NCBI RefSeq assembly: GCF_004378855.1
Contig: NZ_RYYL01000003.1
Span: 62,001-126,000 of the forward strand
Source of the DNA: Campylobacter sp. US33a
GTDB lineage: Bacteria; Campylobacterota; Campylobacteria; Campylobacterales; Campylobacteraceae
DNA: 64,000 nucleotides
Reading direction: 5' to 3'
Shown here: positions 17,444 through 26,358 of the stretch, piece by piece
Position numbering within the stretch: the first letter of the stretch is position 1
Layout: each line of letters opens with the position of its first letter
The notes under the pieces: generated by a model
Seen by the model: only the letters and a program-made list of their open reading frames with translations
What the model was told of the DNA's origin: nothing
Databases searched by the model: none
Position numbers and translations under genes: made by a program

Positions 17444-19208
17444 AATTTGTGGGATAAAAGATAAAAAAAATGCTATGGAAGTAGCGAATTTGGATGTAGA
17501 TTATTTGGGCTTAATTTTTTCCAAAAGTCCCAGAAGGGTTGATTTAAAACAAGCAAAAACCCTTGCTAAAATCATTCATAAAAAAAACAAACTAGCCATT
17601 GGAGTATTTACAGATGAAGGGCTTGAATTTATCCTTAAAGCCGTGCATTATGCTAAACTTGATGGCGTACAAATTCATCGCCTGATCCCTAAGGATGAAT
17701 TTAAAATTTTAAAAACACAGAAAATATTTATTTGGCAGGTTATTAGTGTGCAAGATAAACTTGAAATTCCAAAAAATATTTATGCTGATTTGATACTTTT
17801 TGATACTAAAGGTAAATTTAAAGGTGGAAATGGTGTAAGTTTTGATTGGAATTTACTTAAAATGTATAGTAAAGATTTTGCCCTAGCAGGTGGTATAGGC
17901 ACACACAATGTTTTAGAGGCTTGTGCGTTAAAACCTAAAATTTTGGATATAAATTCAAAAGTAGAGGATGAAAATTTTCTTAAAAATATTTCCCTCGTTC
18001 AAGAAATTATCAATAAGGTTAAAACAATGAATAAAAAATCCTACTATGGAAATTTTGGCGGACAATTTTTACCAGAAACCGCTATGAATGCGATTAATGA
18101 ACTTGAAAAAGCTTATTATAAAATTGCTTTTGGTAAAGATTTTAAAAAAGAACTTAAAAATTTACTTAAAAACTATGTTGGCAGAAAAACTCCGCTTTAT
18201 CATGCAAAAAATCTTAGCAAACACTATGGGCACGAAATTTATCTTAAACGCGAAGATTTAAATCATACTGGCGCACATAAAATAAACAACGCCTTAGCAC
18301 AGGCACTTTTAGCTAAAAAAATGGGTAAGAAAAAAATAATAGCTGAAACTGGCGCTGGACAACATGGACTTGCTACAGCAACTGCAGCTGCACTACTTGG
18401 CTTGGAATGCGAAATTTTTATGGGGACTTTAGATGTGCAAAGACAGGCTTTAAATGTTTATAAAATGGAACTTTTGGGTGCTAAAGTTAATGCGATTGAT
18501 TTTGGATTAAAAACCTTAAAAGAAGCCACTACAGCGGCAATTCAAGCTTGGGTAAGTGATGTGGAAAATCTTTTTTATGTTATTGGAAGTGTGGTAGGTC
18601 CTCATCCTTACCCAAAAATGGTCACTCATTTTCAAAGCATCATAGGAAAAGAATGCAAAGAGCAACTTAAAAAACTTGGCAAAAATGCAGATATTATCAT
18701 AGCAGCAGTAGGTGGAGGTAGTAATGCTGCAGGAATTTTTTATGAATTTTTAAACGATAAAAAAGTAAGACTTATAGGTATAGAGGCTGCTGGACTTGGG
18801 ATTGACACGCCTTATCATGCTGCAACACTCACAAAAGGACGAGATGGGATTATACATGGCATGAAAACCAAAGTATTACAAGATGATTTAGGAAATATCT
18901 TGCCTGTGCATAGTATTTCTGCTGGACTTGATTATCCTGGTGTTGGACCAATGCATGCTCATTTATTTGAAACCAAAAGAGTAGAATATCATGCCATTAA
19001 TGACGATGAGTGCATCAATGCTTTAAAATTACTTTGTCTTAAAGAAGGCATTATCCCTGCCATAGAAAGCGCGCACGCCTTAGCATTTTTAGATAAAATA
19101 TGCCCTCGTTTAAAACATAAAAATACTATAATCGTCAATCTTTCAGGCAGAGGAGATAAAGATATGGATACGATTAGAACTTATGAAAAAGGAAAAATTT
19201 ATGGTTAA
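17430..19208 (+). CDS. trpF-trpB: Phosphoribosylanthranilate isomerase fused to tryptophan synthase beta chain (TrpF-TrpB)
   Basis: One uninterrupted 592-codon frame. Residues 1-199 are TrpF (KICGIKDKKNAM at the start, GLIFSKSPRRV after it). Residues 200-592 are TrpB, starting MNKKSYYGNFGGQFLPE, with the PLP lysine in NHTGAHKINNA (about Lys284) and GGGSNAAG for the phosphate. In C. jejuni, as I recall, these are two genes of about the same lengths, so only the trpF stop seems to be lost here. An internal ATG at 18027 has AAGG about 10 nt upstream, so free TrpB may also be made. The trpC step is encoded elsewhere (63292-64000). Confidence 0.92.
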   Translation: MPKLKICGIKDKKNAMEVANLDVDYLGLIFSKSPRRVDLKQAKTLAKIIHKKNKLAIGVFTDEGLEFILKAVHYAKLDGVQIHRLIPKDEFKILKTQKIFIWQVISVQDKLEIPKNIYADLILFDTKGKFKGGNGVSFDWNLLKMYSKDFALAGGIGTHNVLEACALKPKILDINSKVEDENFLKNISLVQEIINKVKTMNKKSYYGNFGGQFLPETAMNAINELEKAYYKIAFGKDFKKELKNLLKNYVGRKTPLYHAKNLSKHYGHEIYLKREDLNHTGAHKINNALAQALLAKKMGKKKIIAETGAGQHGLATATAAALLGLECEIFMGTLDVQRQALNVYKMELLGAKVNAIDFGLKTLKEATTAAIQAWVSDVENLFYVIGSVVGPHPYPKMVTHFQSIIGKECKEQLKKLGKNADIIIAAVGGGSNAAGIFYEFLNDKKVRLIGIEAAGLGIDTPYHAATLTKGRDGIIHGMKTKVLQDDLGNILPVHSISAGLDYPGVGPMHAHLFETKRVEYHAINDDECINALKLLCLKEGIIPAIESAHALAFLDKICPRLKHKNTIIVNLSGRGDKDMDTIRTYEKGKIYG

Positions 19209-19950
19209 TTTTAAAGAATTTTATCAAGAAAATGCCAATGTGGCTTATATGGTAATGGGCTATCCTAATCTTGAGGAAAGTGAAAAATTTTTAAATTCTT
19301 TAGATCAAAGTTCTATTGATATTTTAGAAATTGGCATTCCTTATTCTGATCCAATTTCTGATGGGCGCATTATTTCAGAAGCAGCTCTACAAGCTTTAAA
19401 TCAAGGTACTAGTATCCATGAAGTATTTAAAATTTTAGAGAATGTAAGCACTTCTAAAACTTTGGTTTTTTTGGTTTATTATAATCTTATTTTTTCTTAT
19501 GGCATTAAAGCCTTTGTAGAAAAAGCAAAATCAGCAGGAATCAAAGGTTTAATCGTTCCCGAACTCCCTTTTGAAGAGAATGAAGAATTGTTTATTGAAT
19601 GTCAAAAACAAGGTATTGCCCTAATTGCCCTTATTAGTATCACCACTCCAGAAGAAAGAATCAAGCAAATTCTTACAAGAACAAGTGGTTTTATCTATGC
19701 TGTAGCAAGCATTGGGATTACAGGCGGAGAAAAACTTGCCGAACAAAGACTTCAATCTTTAATTGAAAAAATTCGAAAATATACCAAATTACCTATTTTC
19801 GCAGGCTTTGGTATAAAAAACAATGAAGATGTGAAAAAAATTCGCAAAATCGCCGATGGAGTGATAGTTGGAACAAGTATTGTAGCTTTATTTAAAGATA
19901 AAAAAGATCAAGAATTATTAGACGAAATAGAGCAAATTTTTAAAAAATAA
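19201..19950 (+). CDS. trpA: Tryptophan synthase alpha chain
   Basis: A 249-residue TIM-barrel enzyme that releases indole from indole-glycerol phosphate and passes it to TrpB. Catalytic Glu43 lies in ILEIGIPYSDP, with Asp50 next to it. SIGITGG and VGTSIV bind the phosphate. I choose the ATG at 19201, with AAGGA 8 nt upstream; an in-frame ATG at 19183 lacks this spacing. The start overlaps the trpB stop by 8 bp, so the two are translationally coupled. It is the last gene of the operon. Confidence 0.94.
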   Translation: MVNFKEFYQENANVAYMVMGYPNLEESEKFLNSLDQSSIDILEIGIPYSDPISDGRIISEAALQALNQGTSIHEVFKILENVSTSKTLVFLVYYNLIFSYGIKAFVEKAKSAGIKGLIVPELPFEENEELFIECQKQGIALIALISITTPEERIKQILTRTSGFIYAVASIGITGGEKLAEQRLQSLIEKIRKYTKLPIFAGFGIKNNEDVKKIRKIADGVIVGTSIVALFKDKKDQELLDEIEQIFKK

Positions 19951-19969
19951 AAAAATTAAATTAATTTTT
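19951..19969 (+). terminator. Weak AT-only hairpin after trpA
   Basis: An all-AT inverted repeat (AAAAATTAA and its complement) directly after the trpA stop, followed by a T-rich run. The stem has no GC pairs, so termination may be inefficient. Confidence 0.3.
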
Positions 19970-20017
19970 TATTTTTCATTGATTATAATAAAAGTATTTA
20001 TTTTTAAAGGATTAATG

Positions 20018-20452
20018 ATGCTAAAAATTCTTGAATATTCAATTATCCATTTTTGTGAACATATTTTAAATTTTAAACTCAAAGAAGCTAAGAGCATAGA
20101 TGGGGAATTATATGGTGCATCTATTCCCATCATAAGTCAAAGCGAGGGAGAATATAATTTTTATTTATTTTTTCATCAAGAAACACTCAATGAATTCAAA
20201 ACCGTTCTTTTAAATAATGCTAAAATGAAAGAAGATGATTGGTGCGATCTTAGCAAAGAATGTGCTAATCAAATTGTAGGTTATGCAAAAAATCTACTTA
20301 ACGATGCTAAAGGCAATGATGAATTTAAGCTTGGAGTACCTGAGTATCTTGGAAAGATTGAGTTTTCAAAAATCACTTTAGATGAAGCGCTTACCTTTGA
20401 ATTAAAAGGATATTCCTTTAGAATAGGTTATAAAAAATGGCAGAAGAATTAG
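20018..20452 (+). CDS. CheX-like chemotaxis phosphatase domain protein
   Basis: A 144-residue single-domain protein. The segment around DLSKECANQIVGYAKNLL matches the CheX/CheC-type E-x2-N helix that positions the residues attacking CheY-phosphate. Two adjacent ATGs occur at 20015 and 20018; I take the second because AAAGG then has 7-nt spacing. Its stop overlaps the start of fliN by 16 bp, so it is coupled to the flagellar switch gene. That context supports a role at the switch or in dephosphorylating CheY, which is inferred. Confidence 0.75.
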   Translation: MLKILEYSIIHFCEHILNFKLKEAKSIDGELYGASIPIISQSEGEYNFYLFFHQETLNEFKTVLLNNAKMKEDDWCDLSKECANQIVGYAKNLLNDAKGNDEFKLGVPEYLGKIEFSKITLDEALTFELKGYSFRIGYKKWQKN

Positions 20453-20739
20453 AAAATCATGCAGGTTTATTGCAATCTTATGAAGATATTTTAGATATAA
20501 CAGTTGATTTTGTCAGCGAGCTTGGTACAACAAACATGAAAGTAAGCGAGCTATTGAAATTAGAAGTAGGATCGGTTATAGATCTTGAAAAACCAGCTGG
20601 AGAAAGTGTTGAGCTTTATATCAATAAAAGAATTTTTGGAAAAGGCGAAGTGATGGTTTATGAAAAAAACCTTGCAATTAGAATTAATGAAATTTTAGAT
20701 TCTAAAAGTGTTTTACAATATTTCAAAAAAGAAAGCTAA
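20437..20739 (+). CDS. fliN: Flagellar motor switch protein FliN
   Basis: A 100-residue C-ring component. It is nearly all SpoA (surface presentation) domain: ITVDFVSELGTTNMKVSELLKL, then VGSVIDLEKPAGE and GEVMVYEKNLAIRI (each quoted in part). The length is normal for a short FliN. With FliM and FliG it forms the switch that sets rotation direction and helps dock export cargo. It sits between the CheX-like gene (overlap) and the FliO-like gene (stop and start share one base, TAATG). Confidence 0.94.
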   Translation: MAEELENHAGLLQSYEDILDITVDFVSELGTTNMKVSELLKLEVGSVIDLEKPAGESVELYINKRIFGKGEVMVYEKNLAIRINEILDSKSVLQYFKKES

Positions 20740-21503
20740 TGAAATATCTAATTTTTATCCTACTATCCTTTTCTTCAATATTTGGCACAGAAATTCAAAC
20801 GATAAATATCTATGACAGAGATAACAGAATTGATCTTATGCTAAGCTTTGACAATGCTTATAATGGAGTAGTAAGCCAAAGCAAAGATGGAAATTATACA
20901 TTGATTGCCTTAGAAGATTTAAGTTACTCCAAAGAAGAAAGAAAACAATTGAATTCAAATTTAATTAAACAACTTCAAATCAGTGCAAAAAATAACAGAA
21001 CTCTTATCATGTTAGAAACAAAACAAGATATTAATATTAATACAAGTAGCATTAATGATAAATTTGGTCTTAGAATTCGTATCCTTCCTAAAGAAACAGA
21101 AGTTAATCATCAGACCACAACTAATAGCACCCAAACATTAAATTTAGCAAATCAAAATACGCAAGACGAATTTAATATGTTTCGCTATATTATTGTAATA
21201 GCAATTCTTATTTTTCTATCTTTATTGCTTTGGTGGCTAAAACATTCTTTATCTAAGAAAAACCAATCCTTTGAAAAACAGTTTCATATAGTGTTTCAAA
21301 AACAATTAGATAAATATAATCGATTTGTTATTTTAGACTATGAAAATCAACGCTACACGCTAATCTTAGGGCACAATAATATAATATTAGATAAAAAAGA
21401 ACATAATGAAGAAGATAAAAAGGAAGAAAATTTTGATTCTCTATTTGAGTCCAACAAACAAAAAATTCAAGATTTAATACTCAAAAAGCAAAAACAAAAT
21501 TAA
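20739..21503 (+). CDS. fliO: FliO-like flagellar export membrane protein
   Basis: A 254-residue protein with an N-terminal signal-like helix (residues 1-16), a hydrophilic region of about 130 residues and a second membrane helix at about 148-168 (IVIAILIFLSLLLWW), then a basic cytoplasmic tail. This matches the extended FliO described for Helicobacter and Campylobacter, which supports assembly of the FliPQR export gate. The Ile-rich short domain after the helix (RFVILDYENQRYTLILGHNN) resembles the FliO core. Position directly after fliN supports it. The name is by context and topology rather than a strong motif. Confidence 0.75.
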   Translation: MKYLIFILLSFSSIFGTEIQTINIYDRDNRIDLMLSFDNAYNGVVSQSKDGNYTLIALEDLSYSKEERKQLNSNLIKQLQISAKNNRTLIMLETKQDININTSSINDKFGLRIRILPKETEVNHQTTTNSTQTLNLANQNTQDEFNMFRYIIVIAILIFLSLLLWWLKHSLSKKNQSFEKQFHIVFQKQLDKYNRFVILDYENQRYTLILGHNNIILDKKEHNEEDKKEENFDSLFESNKQKIQDLILKKQKQN

Positions 21504-22963
21504 AAATTTTCTTTGTAAATTAAATTTACAGAAATGGGCTTATTGATTTTTTTAATTTCATCACTTATCATTTCAAGCTTAGAATTTGCATAAATATGTA
21601 AAACATTTTGCGTATAATTAAAATGAATTTTTTTACAATCATGTGAAAAAACAGCAATAATCTTAGCTAAAGCCAAAATAAAATTTAACCACACAATAAC
21701 TTGAGTATCAGGCAATAAACTTTGATAGGGATCAAGATTATAAGGGGTAATTTTTTTGCCATTTAATCTAATTAATACAGAAATTAACACTTTTTGTTCA
21801 TGCGTAAATCCATAATTTAAACCATGCAAAGCCATATAAGCAGAATGTTCATTGGAAAAATAAAAATTTAAATATCTACCAATATAAGATAATTTAGCCG
21901 CCCAGATAAGAATTTGCTTATAGCTTGATTGTAAATTATGAACAGAAATTAAACTGTCGAAAATTTGCGTAGCATAATAAGGTATAACACACTTTTTATC
22001 CCAAAAAAAACGATCTTGTAGAGATTTAATACTAGGATTAAATGACGCAGGAAAAGTATGCAAAGGCCTTAATAAATCTTGCAAATAAACCCCTTCGCGC
22101 ACCCCTACTCCGCTTGTAATTACTCTTTTACTGCCTAGTTTTTCAATCACTTTTAAAAAAATCAAAGCTCCTTCTTGAATGGTATCAAAACGGTCTTTTT
22201 TAATACCACAATTAGCTAAAAAATCTGGGGAAGCTGTTGAGATTTTATTAATATGAGCTTTTTCATCTTTCAAAAGATAACAAAAGCCATGTAAAATTTT
22301 TAAAGGATAAGAATTCTTTTGCATAATGGAGCTAGAAATCGCCCTTAAGCTTCCACCAATAGCGATAAGATTTTCATTTTTAAAGTGGCTAGGGATAAGT
22401 CCTAATATAGGTTTTAAAAATTCTTCAAGCTTTTCTTGCTTATTATTATCATAAAATAATTCCTTTAGACGAACCGTGCCAATATCCAAAGATAAAGCAT
22501 CAACAATCTTACCATTTTTAATTAAACAAAGCTCGCTAGAACCCCCACCAATGTCTAAAGTTGTAGCATTATCAAATCCACCCAATAAATTTACGGCTGC
22601 TACACCGCCCAAATATGATTCTGTCTTGCCATCAATGCAACGAATATGCAATCCCAAGTTATTCCAAATTCTTTTAATAAATTCTTTTGAATTTGGTGCA
22701 TCTCTTAAAGCAGAAGTTCCAACTATAAGCATTTTTTTGCATTTATTTTTTATTGCCTTTTCTTTAAAAAAGGCTAGGACTTCTTCGGCTTTTGACATTG
22801 CCTCGGCTTGCAATATTTTACCATTGTTGTAAGCATTTTCACCTAATCTTACTTTTTGTTTATATTCACCAATTACATGAAAAGCATATCTGGAAGTTTT
22901 TTCAAAAACCACCATACGAATGGAATTCGAGCCAAGATCAACAACAGCGGTTCTTTTAGCCAT
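21500..22963 (-). CDS. Ppx/GppA family exopolyphosphatase / guanosine pentaphosphatase
   Basis: A 487-residue member of the ASKHA ATPase fold. The phosphate loops are VDLGSNSIRMVVFE at residues 9-22 and DIGGGSSELCL at about 138. The long form carries a C-terminal HD-like helical domain, as in E. coli Ppx and GppA. It degrades polyphosphate and/or pppGpp; which one cannot be told from sequence. Its ATG overlaps the end of the ferredoxin gene upstream. A second, shorter paralogue lies at 57262-58257. Confidence 0.9.
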   Translation of the reverse strand: MAKRTAVVDLGSNSIRMVVFEKTSRYAFHVIGEYKQKVRLGENAYNNGKILQAEAMSKAEEVLAFFKEKAIKNKCKKMLIVGTSALRDAPNSKEFIKRIWNNLGLHIRCIDGKTESYLGGVAAVNLLGGFDNATTLDIGGGSSELCLIKNGKIVDALSLDIGTVRLKELFYDNNKQEKLEEFLKPILGLIPSHFKNENLIAIGGSLRAISSSIMQKNSYPLKILHGFCYLLKDEKAHINKISTASPDFLANCGIKKDRFDTIQEGALIFLKVIEKLGSKRVITSGVGVREGVYLQDLLRPLHTFPASFNPSIKSLQDRFFWDKKCVIPYYATQIFDSLISVHNLQSSYKQILIWAAKLSYIGRYLNFYFSNEHSAYMALHGLNYGFTHEQKVLISVLIRLNGKKITPYNLDPYQSLLPDTQVIVWLNFILALAKIIAVFSHDCKKIHFNYTQNVLHIYANSKLEMISDEIKKINKPISVNLIYKENF

Positions 22964-23208
22964 TAATCATCTTTATGCTGATTTTTTAAACGAAGTTCTT
23001 CTATTGTTTCGATATTATCAGGATCAGGAATAATACAATCTTGCGGACATGCAACAACACAAGCAGGCTCTGAAAAATCATTGACACACTCGCTGCATAA
23101 ATCAGGATCGATAATATAAATAGGATCACCCTCATAAATAGCTTGATCAGGACACTCTTCCTTACAAGAATCACAGCATGTACAATCTTTTGTAATTAAA
23201 AGCGACAT
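22963..23208 (-). CDS. fdxB: 2[4Fe-4S] ferredoxin with a C-terminal extension
   Basis: An 81-residue ferredoxin. Two clusters are ligated by CTCCDSCKEEC and by a second set in which CSEC, an eight-residue insertion and CVVACPQDC give the Alvin-type spacing seen in FdxB. I take the ATG at 23208, as GGAG stands 8 nt upstream; an ATG 18 nt earlier lacks a site. The C-terminus is acidic and charged. Its stop touches the start of the Ppx/GppA gene. Confidence 0.9.
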   Translation of the reverse strand: MSLLITKDCTCCDSCKEECPDQAIYEGDPIYIIDPDLCSECVNDFSEPACVVACPQDCIIPDPDNIETIEELRLKNQHKDD

Positions 23209-23332
23209 AATTTTTCTCCAATTCAAATTTTTAGATATGTTTAGACTTATACTATAAAAAACTTAAATATAATATAAAAATTCCAAAAATAGTAAGATTT
23301 AATTTATTTCAAGTGGCTTTTTGTATAGTATC

Positions 23333-23351
23333 TTCCCTCTTATAGAGGGAA
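23333..23351 (-). terminator. Hairpin downstream of cosR
   Basis: A 7-bp perfect stem (TTCCCTC / GAGGGAA) with a 5-nt loop, 6 bp beyond the cosR stop. No T-run follows in the cosR direction, so it may protect or process the message rather than terminate it. Confidence 0.35.
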
Positions 23352-23357
23352 AATCGC

Positions 23358-24029
23358 TTATGATTTTTTAGGAAAGCAGAAACGATAACCTCTACGGCGA
23401 ACTGTTTCAATAGTAGAAATATTTAAAGGTTTGTCCATTTTTTGACGAATTTGATTAATTGCCACTTCTATAACATTTGGAGTTACAAGCTCTGGCTCTT
23501 CCCAAATAGCATCTAAAAGTTGCTCTTTAGAAACAATTTGATCGGAATGTCTGGCTAAATGAGTCAATACTTCAAAAGGTTTTCCTTTAAGTTCTATCTC
23601 TTGATTTTTATAAGTAATCTTCTCTTCATCAGGGTCTATTGTCAAATCATCTATTTTAATCACATTAGTTCCACCCATACGAAGTCTTGCTTCAATTCTT
23701 GCGAGCAAGATATCAAAATCTAAAGGCTTTGCCACATAATCATCTGCTCCAGCCCTTAAAGCCTTAATCTCATTATCCTTATCATTTTTTGTAGAAATAG
23801 CAATAATTGCGGTTCTTGGAGATTTTTGCTTAATAATATTAATTAAATCACCACCATCTCCATCAGGCAAAGTCCAACTCATAATTACTAGATCATAATG
23901 TCTAATCCCTATAAAATATTCTCCATCTTTAAAATTTTCTGAAGAATCACTTTGATAACCTGAATCATTAAGATTTTCGATCATAGTTTTATTTAGCGCT
24001 ATATCGTCCTCAATAACTAAAATTCTCAT
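23358..24029 (-). CDS. cosR: Orphan OmpR-type response regulator CosR
   Basis: A 223-residue regulator with a receiver domain (1-115) and an OmpR winged-helix domain (about 125-220, ending RRRGYRFCFP). No sensor kinase is adjacent. The phospho-acceptor position reads DLVIMSWTLPDGDG, so residue 51 is Ser in place of Asp. C. jejuni CosR also lacks this Asp (Asn, as I recall) and acts without phosphorylation. There it is essential, controls oxidative-stress genes and represses cmeABC, which is also in this window. The promoter region is 24030-24108. Confidence 0.9.
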   Translation of the reverse strand: MRILVIEDDIALNKTMIENLNDSGYQSDSSENFKDGEYFIGIRHYDLVIMSWTLPDGDGGDLINIIKQKSPRTAIIAISTKNDKDNEIKALRAGADDYVAKPLDFDILLARIEARLRMGGTNVIKIDDLTIDPDEEKITYKNQEIELKGKPFEVLTHLARHSDQIVSKEQLLDAIWEEPELVTPNVIEVAINQIRQKMDKPLNISTIETVRRRGYRFCFPKKS

Positions 24030-24108
24030 ATTTTATATCCTTAAAAAGACTTTTTAAATCGGATTATAACACAATTTAAGTAAATATTCAAAAAACTTTA
24101 AAAAAATT

Positions 24109-24426
24109 TTAAAAAAACTTTTCTAAAATTGCTCCTACTTTAGCATGTTTAATAATTCGTGGTTTGCAAGTCACAATTTTTACATAAGTCGCTTTTTTAT
24201 ACTTATCTTTAAAATTTACAACAATAAATTCTAAAGATTCTTCTATAGTTTTAAATTGATGCTTTTTATAGCTTTTTTTTATCCACTCAGAAATTTCAGC
24301 ATAATCTAAAAATTCATCAGATTTAGCTCTAAATTTCACTATAATTTTTTGTTTTTTTTTACGCTCAAAGTCTAAAAGCCCGATAATACATTTAAAAGTT
24401 ATTTTTATTTTTATATAACTTTGCAT
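24109..24426 (-). CDS. folB: Dihydroneopterin aldolase-like protein (FolB family)
   Basis: A protein of about 105 residues resembling FolB: an early CIIGLLDFERKKKQK segment, like the GVYPEE-type start of the family, and a conserved Glu in the TIEESLEFIV helix. It is divergent, so the enzymatic role in folate synthesis is probable but not certain. The ATG at 24426 is chosen; a GTG 12 nt earlier is also possible. Either start lies inside plsY, giving a coupled overlap. A run of nine A residues encodes the KKK at residues 22-24. Confidence 0.7.
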   Translation of the reverse strand: MQSYIKIKITFKCIIGLLDFERKKKQKIIVKFRAKSDEFLDYAEISEWIKKSYKKHQFKTIEESLEFIVVNFKDKYKKATYVKIVTCKPRIIKHAKVGAILEKFF

Positions 24427-25022
24427 TCTTTTTTGCACACCAATCTTTTAATATTAGATGAATGTTTATATAGCACTATAAAAGCAATGATAATAACAGG
24501 TGCATGCGTATCAATTATCGGCATATTATAATGATATATAAATGAAGTTGTAACGAATACAACGAGTGCAAACAAGGACGCTAAAGATGAAATTTTAAAC
24601 ACTTTCCCTACAATAAACCATACAATAAATGCACTCAAAAGCTCCAAAGGAAGCATTATAGCCATAACCCCTGCTCCTGTTGCTACCCCCTTGCCTCCTT
24701 CGAAAAACAAATATACGGAATAGCAGTGACCAAAAACACACAAAACACCAAAAGTCCATAAAATTCCATCACTCAATCCTAAATATTTCATTAATAACAA
24801 AGGCAAAGCAGCTTTTGCAAAATCCAAAATAATAGTTGCTATAGCAAGCTTTTTAGCCAAAATAGGATCAATCTCTTTTACTACTCTTAATACATTTGTC
24901 GCACCTATGCTTTTAGAACCTAAGTCAGTGATTTTAATTTTAGCAAATTTTTTTGCCAAAATAAGTCCAAAAGGGATAGAACCGAGCAAATAAGCCAAAG
25001 CATAAAGTATTAAATTTTCCAT
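24411..25022 (-). CDS. plsY: Glycerol-3-phosphate acyltransferase PlsY
   Basis: A 203-residue membrane enzyme that transfers acyl from acyl-phosphate to glycerol-3-phosphate. Three conserved loops are visible: LLGSIPFGLILAK, GSKSIGATNVLR and GHCYSVYLFFEGGKGVATG (each shortened). Five membrane helices are expected. The ATG at 25022 has AAGG 8 nt upstream; a TTG at 25040 is less likely. It is translated together with the FolB-like gene, whose start lies inside it. Confidence 0.95.
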   Translation of the reverse strand: MENLILYALAYLLGSIPFGLILAKKFAKIKITDLGSKSIGATNVLRVVKEIDPILAKKLAIATIILDFAKAALPLLLMKYLGLSDGILWTFGVLCVFGHCYSVYLFFEGGKGVATGAGVMAIMLPLELLSAFIVWFIVGKVFKISSLASLFALVVFVTTSFIYHYNMPIIDTHAPVIIIAFIVLYKHSSNIKRLVCKKECKVI

Positions 25023-25165
25023 CACATAAACCTTAAACAATATATTTTAAAAATTCAAATTATAATTCAAATAAGGTAAAAAAATACTTATTTACAAATA
25101 TACTCACTTAAATAAAAAAATATTATATTTAAAGTTTATTTTGTTTTATATTTAAAATTTAGATT

Positions 25166-25171
25166 TATAAT
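25166..25171 (+). promoter_or_regulatory. Putative -10 box of the cytochrome c peroxidase gene
   Basis: A perfect TATAAT 39 bp before the ATG at 25211. The untranslated leader ends in a strong AGGAGG ribosome site at about 25200-25205. Confidence 0.5.
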
Positions 25172-25210
25172 TCCTTGTCTCTGACAAAAATTATCAATTA
25201 GGAGGGAAAA

Positions 25211-26242
25211 ATGATAAAGCTACTTTCGACTTTATCTTCGGCTTTAGTTGCTTCTGTTATCTGTGCAAACGCTGCAGACTTAATTCAAGAAGCTAAAGAT
25301 TATGGCTTGGCACCATTACCAAAAGATCAAAAAGGAATTGATCTTATTTTGAAAGAAAATCAAATCAAGGCAAGTAAATTTAGCGAACAAAAAGTGGAAC
25401 TTGGTAAAAAATTATATTTCGAACCAAGACTTTCAAAAAGCGGATTAATATCCTGTAACACCTGTCACAACCTCGGTTTAGGTGGAGCAGATGGAATTTC
25501 AGCAGCTGTAGGACATAAATGGACAGCAAATCCTCACCATTTAAATTCCCCAACAGTTTATAATTCTGTTTTAAATTCAGCTCAATTTTGGGATGGTCGT
25601 GCAGGCACTTTAGCTGATCAAGCGAAAGGTCCTATTGAAGCAGAACCTGAAATGGCAACCCCAGCCAAGTTAGCTGTAGAAAAAATTTCATCTTTACCTG
25701 AATATGTTCAAGAATTCCAAAAAATTTATGGCAAAGAAGGTGTAACATTTGATAATATTGCCGATGCTATTGCAAATTTCGAAAGAACTTTAATCACTCC
25801 TTCAAAATTTGATAAATTCCTAGAAGGCGATAAAAACGCTCTTACCAAAGAAGAACAAGCAGGTTTAAAAACCTTTTTAGATAAAGGTTGTGCAACCTGT
25901 CATAACGGTGTAAATCTTGGCGGCACAATGCAAGCATTTGAAGTAGCAAACAAATATAAATTTGCCAACCTTGGAGACTTTAAAGGTGATGCAAATGGTA
26001 TGGTTAAAACTCCTACTTTAAGAAATGTTGCCGAGACAGCTCCATATTTCCATAATGGTGCAATTTGGTCTTTGACTGAAGCGATTAAAGAAATGGGGAG
26101 TATTCAACTTGGTATCGAAATTTCTGATGCAGAAGCTAAAAGTATAGAAAAATTCTTACATACTTTAACAGGCGAAAAACCGGTAATTACTTACCCACAA
26201 CTTCCAGTTTCTACGGAAAAAACTCCAAAACCTGAATTATAA
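25211..26242 (+). CDS. Periplasmic di-haem cytochrome c peroxidase
   Basis: A 343-residue exported enzyme that reduces hydrogen peroxide with electrons from cytochrome c. A Sec signal peptide ends at about ANAAD (residues 19-23). The two haem c sites are CNTCH at 82-86 and CATCH at 227-231. FWDGRAGTLADQAKGP and ETAPYFHNGAIWSL carry other conserved residues. It stands alone between a TATAAT and a strong terminator. C. jejuni has two such enzymes; this corresponds to the one near glmM. Confidence 0.94.
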   Translation: MIKLLSTLSSALVASVICANAADLIQEAKDYGLAPLPKDQKGIDLILKENQIKASKFSEQKVELGKKLYFEPRLSKSGLISCNTCHNLGLGGADGISAAVGHKWTANPHHLNSPTVYNSVLNSAQFWDGRAGTLADQAKGPIEAEPEMATPAKLAVEKISSLPEYVQEFQKIYGKEGVTFDNIADAIANFERTLITPSKFDKFLEGDKNALTKEEQAGLKTFLDKGCATCHNGVNLGGTMQAFEVANKYKFANLGDFKGDANGMVKTPTLRNVAETAPYFHNGAIWSLTEAIKEMGSIQLGIEISDAEAKSIEKFLHTLTGEKPVITYPQLPVSTEKTPKPEL

Positions 26243-26268
26243 AAAGCTCCCCTTTTTGGGGGCTTTTT
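26241..26268 (+). terminator. Rho-independent terminator of the peroxidase gene
   Basis: An 11-bp stem (AAAAAGCTCCC with GGGGGCTTTTT, one T-G wobble) directly after the stop codon, ending in a T-run. It is the strongest terminator in the window. Confidence 0.85.
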
Positions 26269-26321
26269 AAATACTCTTCTATATTTTAAAACATGATTAA
26301 ATTTTCTTTATATTAACTTGC

Positions 26322-26327
26322 TATAAT
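26322..26327 (+). promoter_or_regulatory. Putative -10 box of glmM operon
   Basis: TATAAT 31 bp before the glmM ATG, in an AT-rich context; AAAGG precedes the start codon. Confidence 0.5.
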
Positions 26328-26358
26328 AACTTCTTATTTTTTAAAAAAAGGCGGAAAA

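Noticed and set aside
24352-24360. T9 run (A9 in coding strand) inside the FolB-like gene as a phase-variation tract
   Set aside because: The reading frame is intact through it. Poly-A runs of this length are common at this base composition, and known Campylobacter switches use G/C runs.
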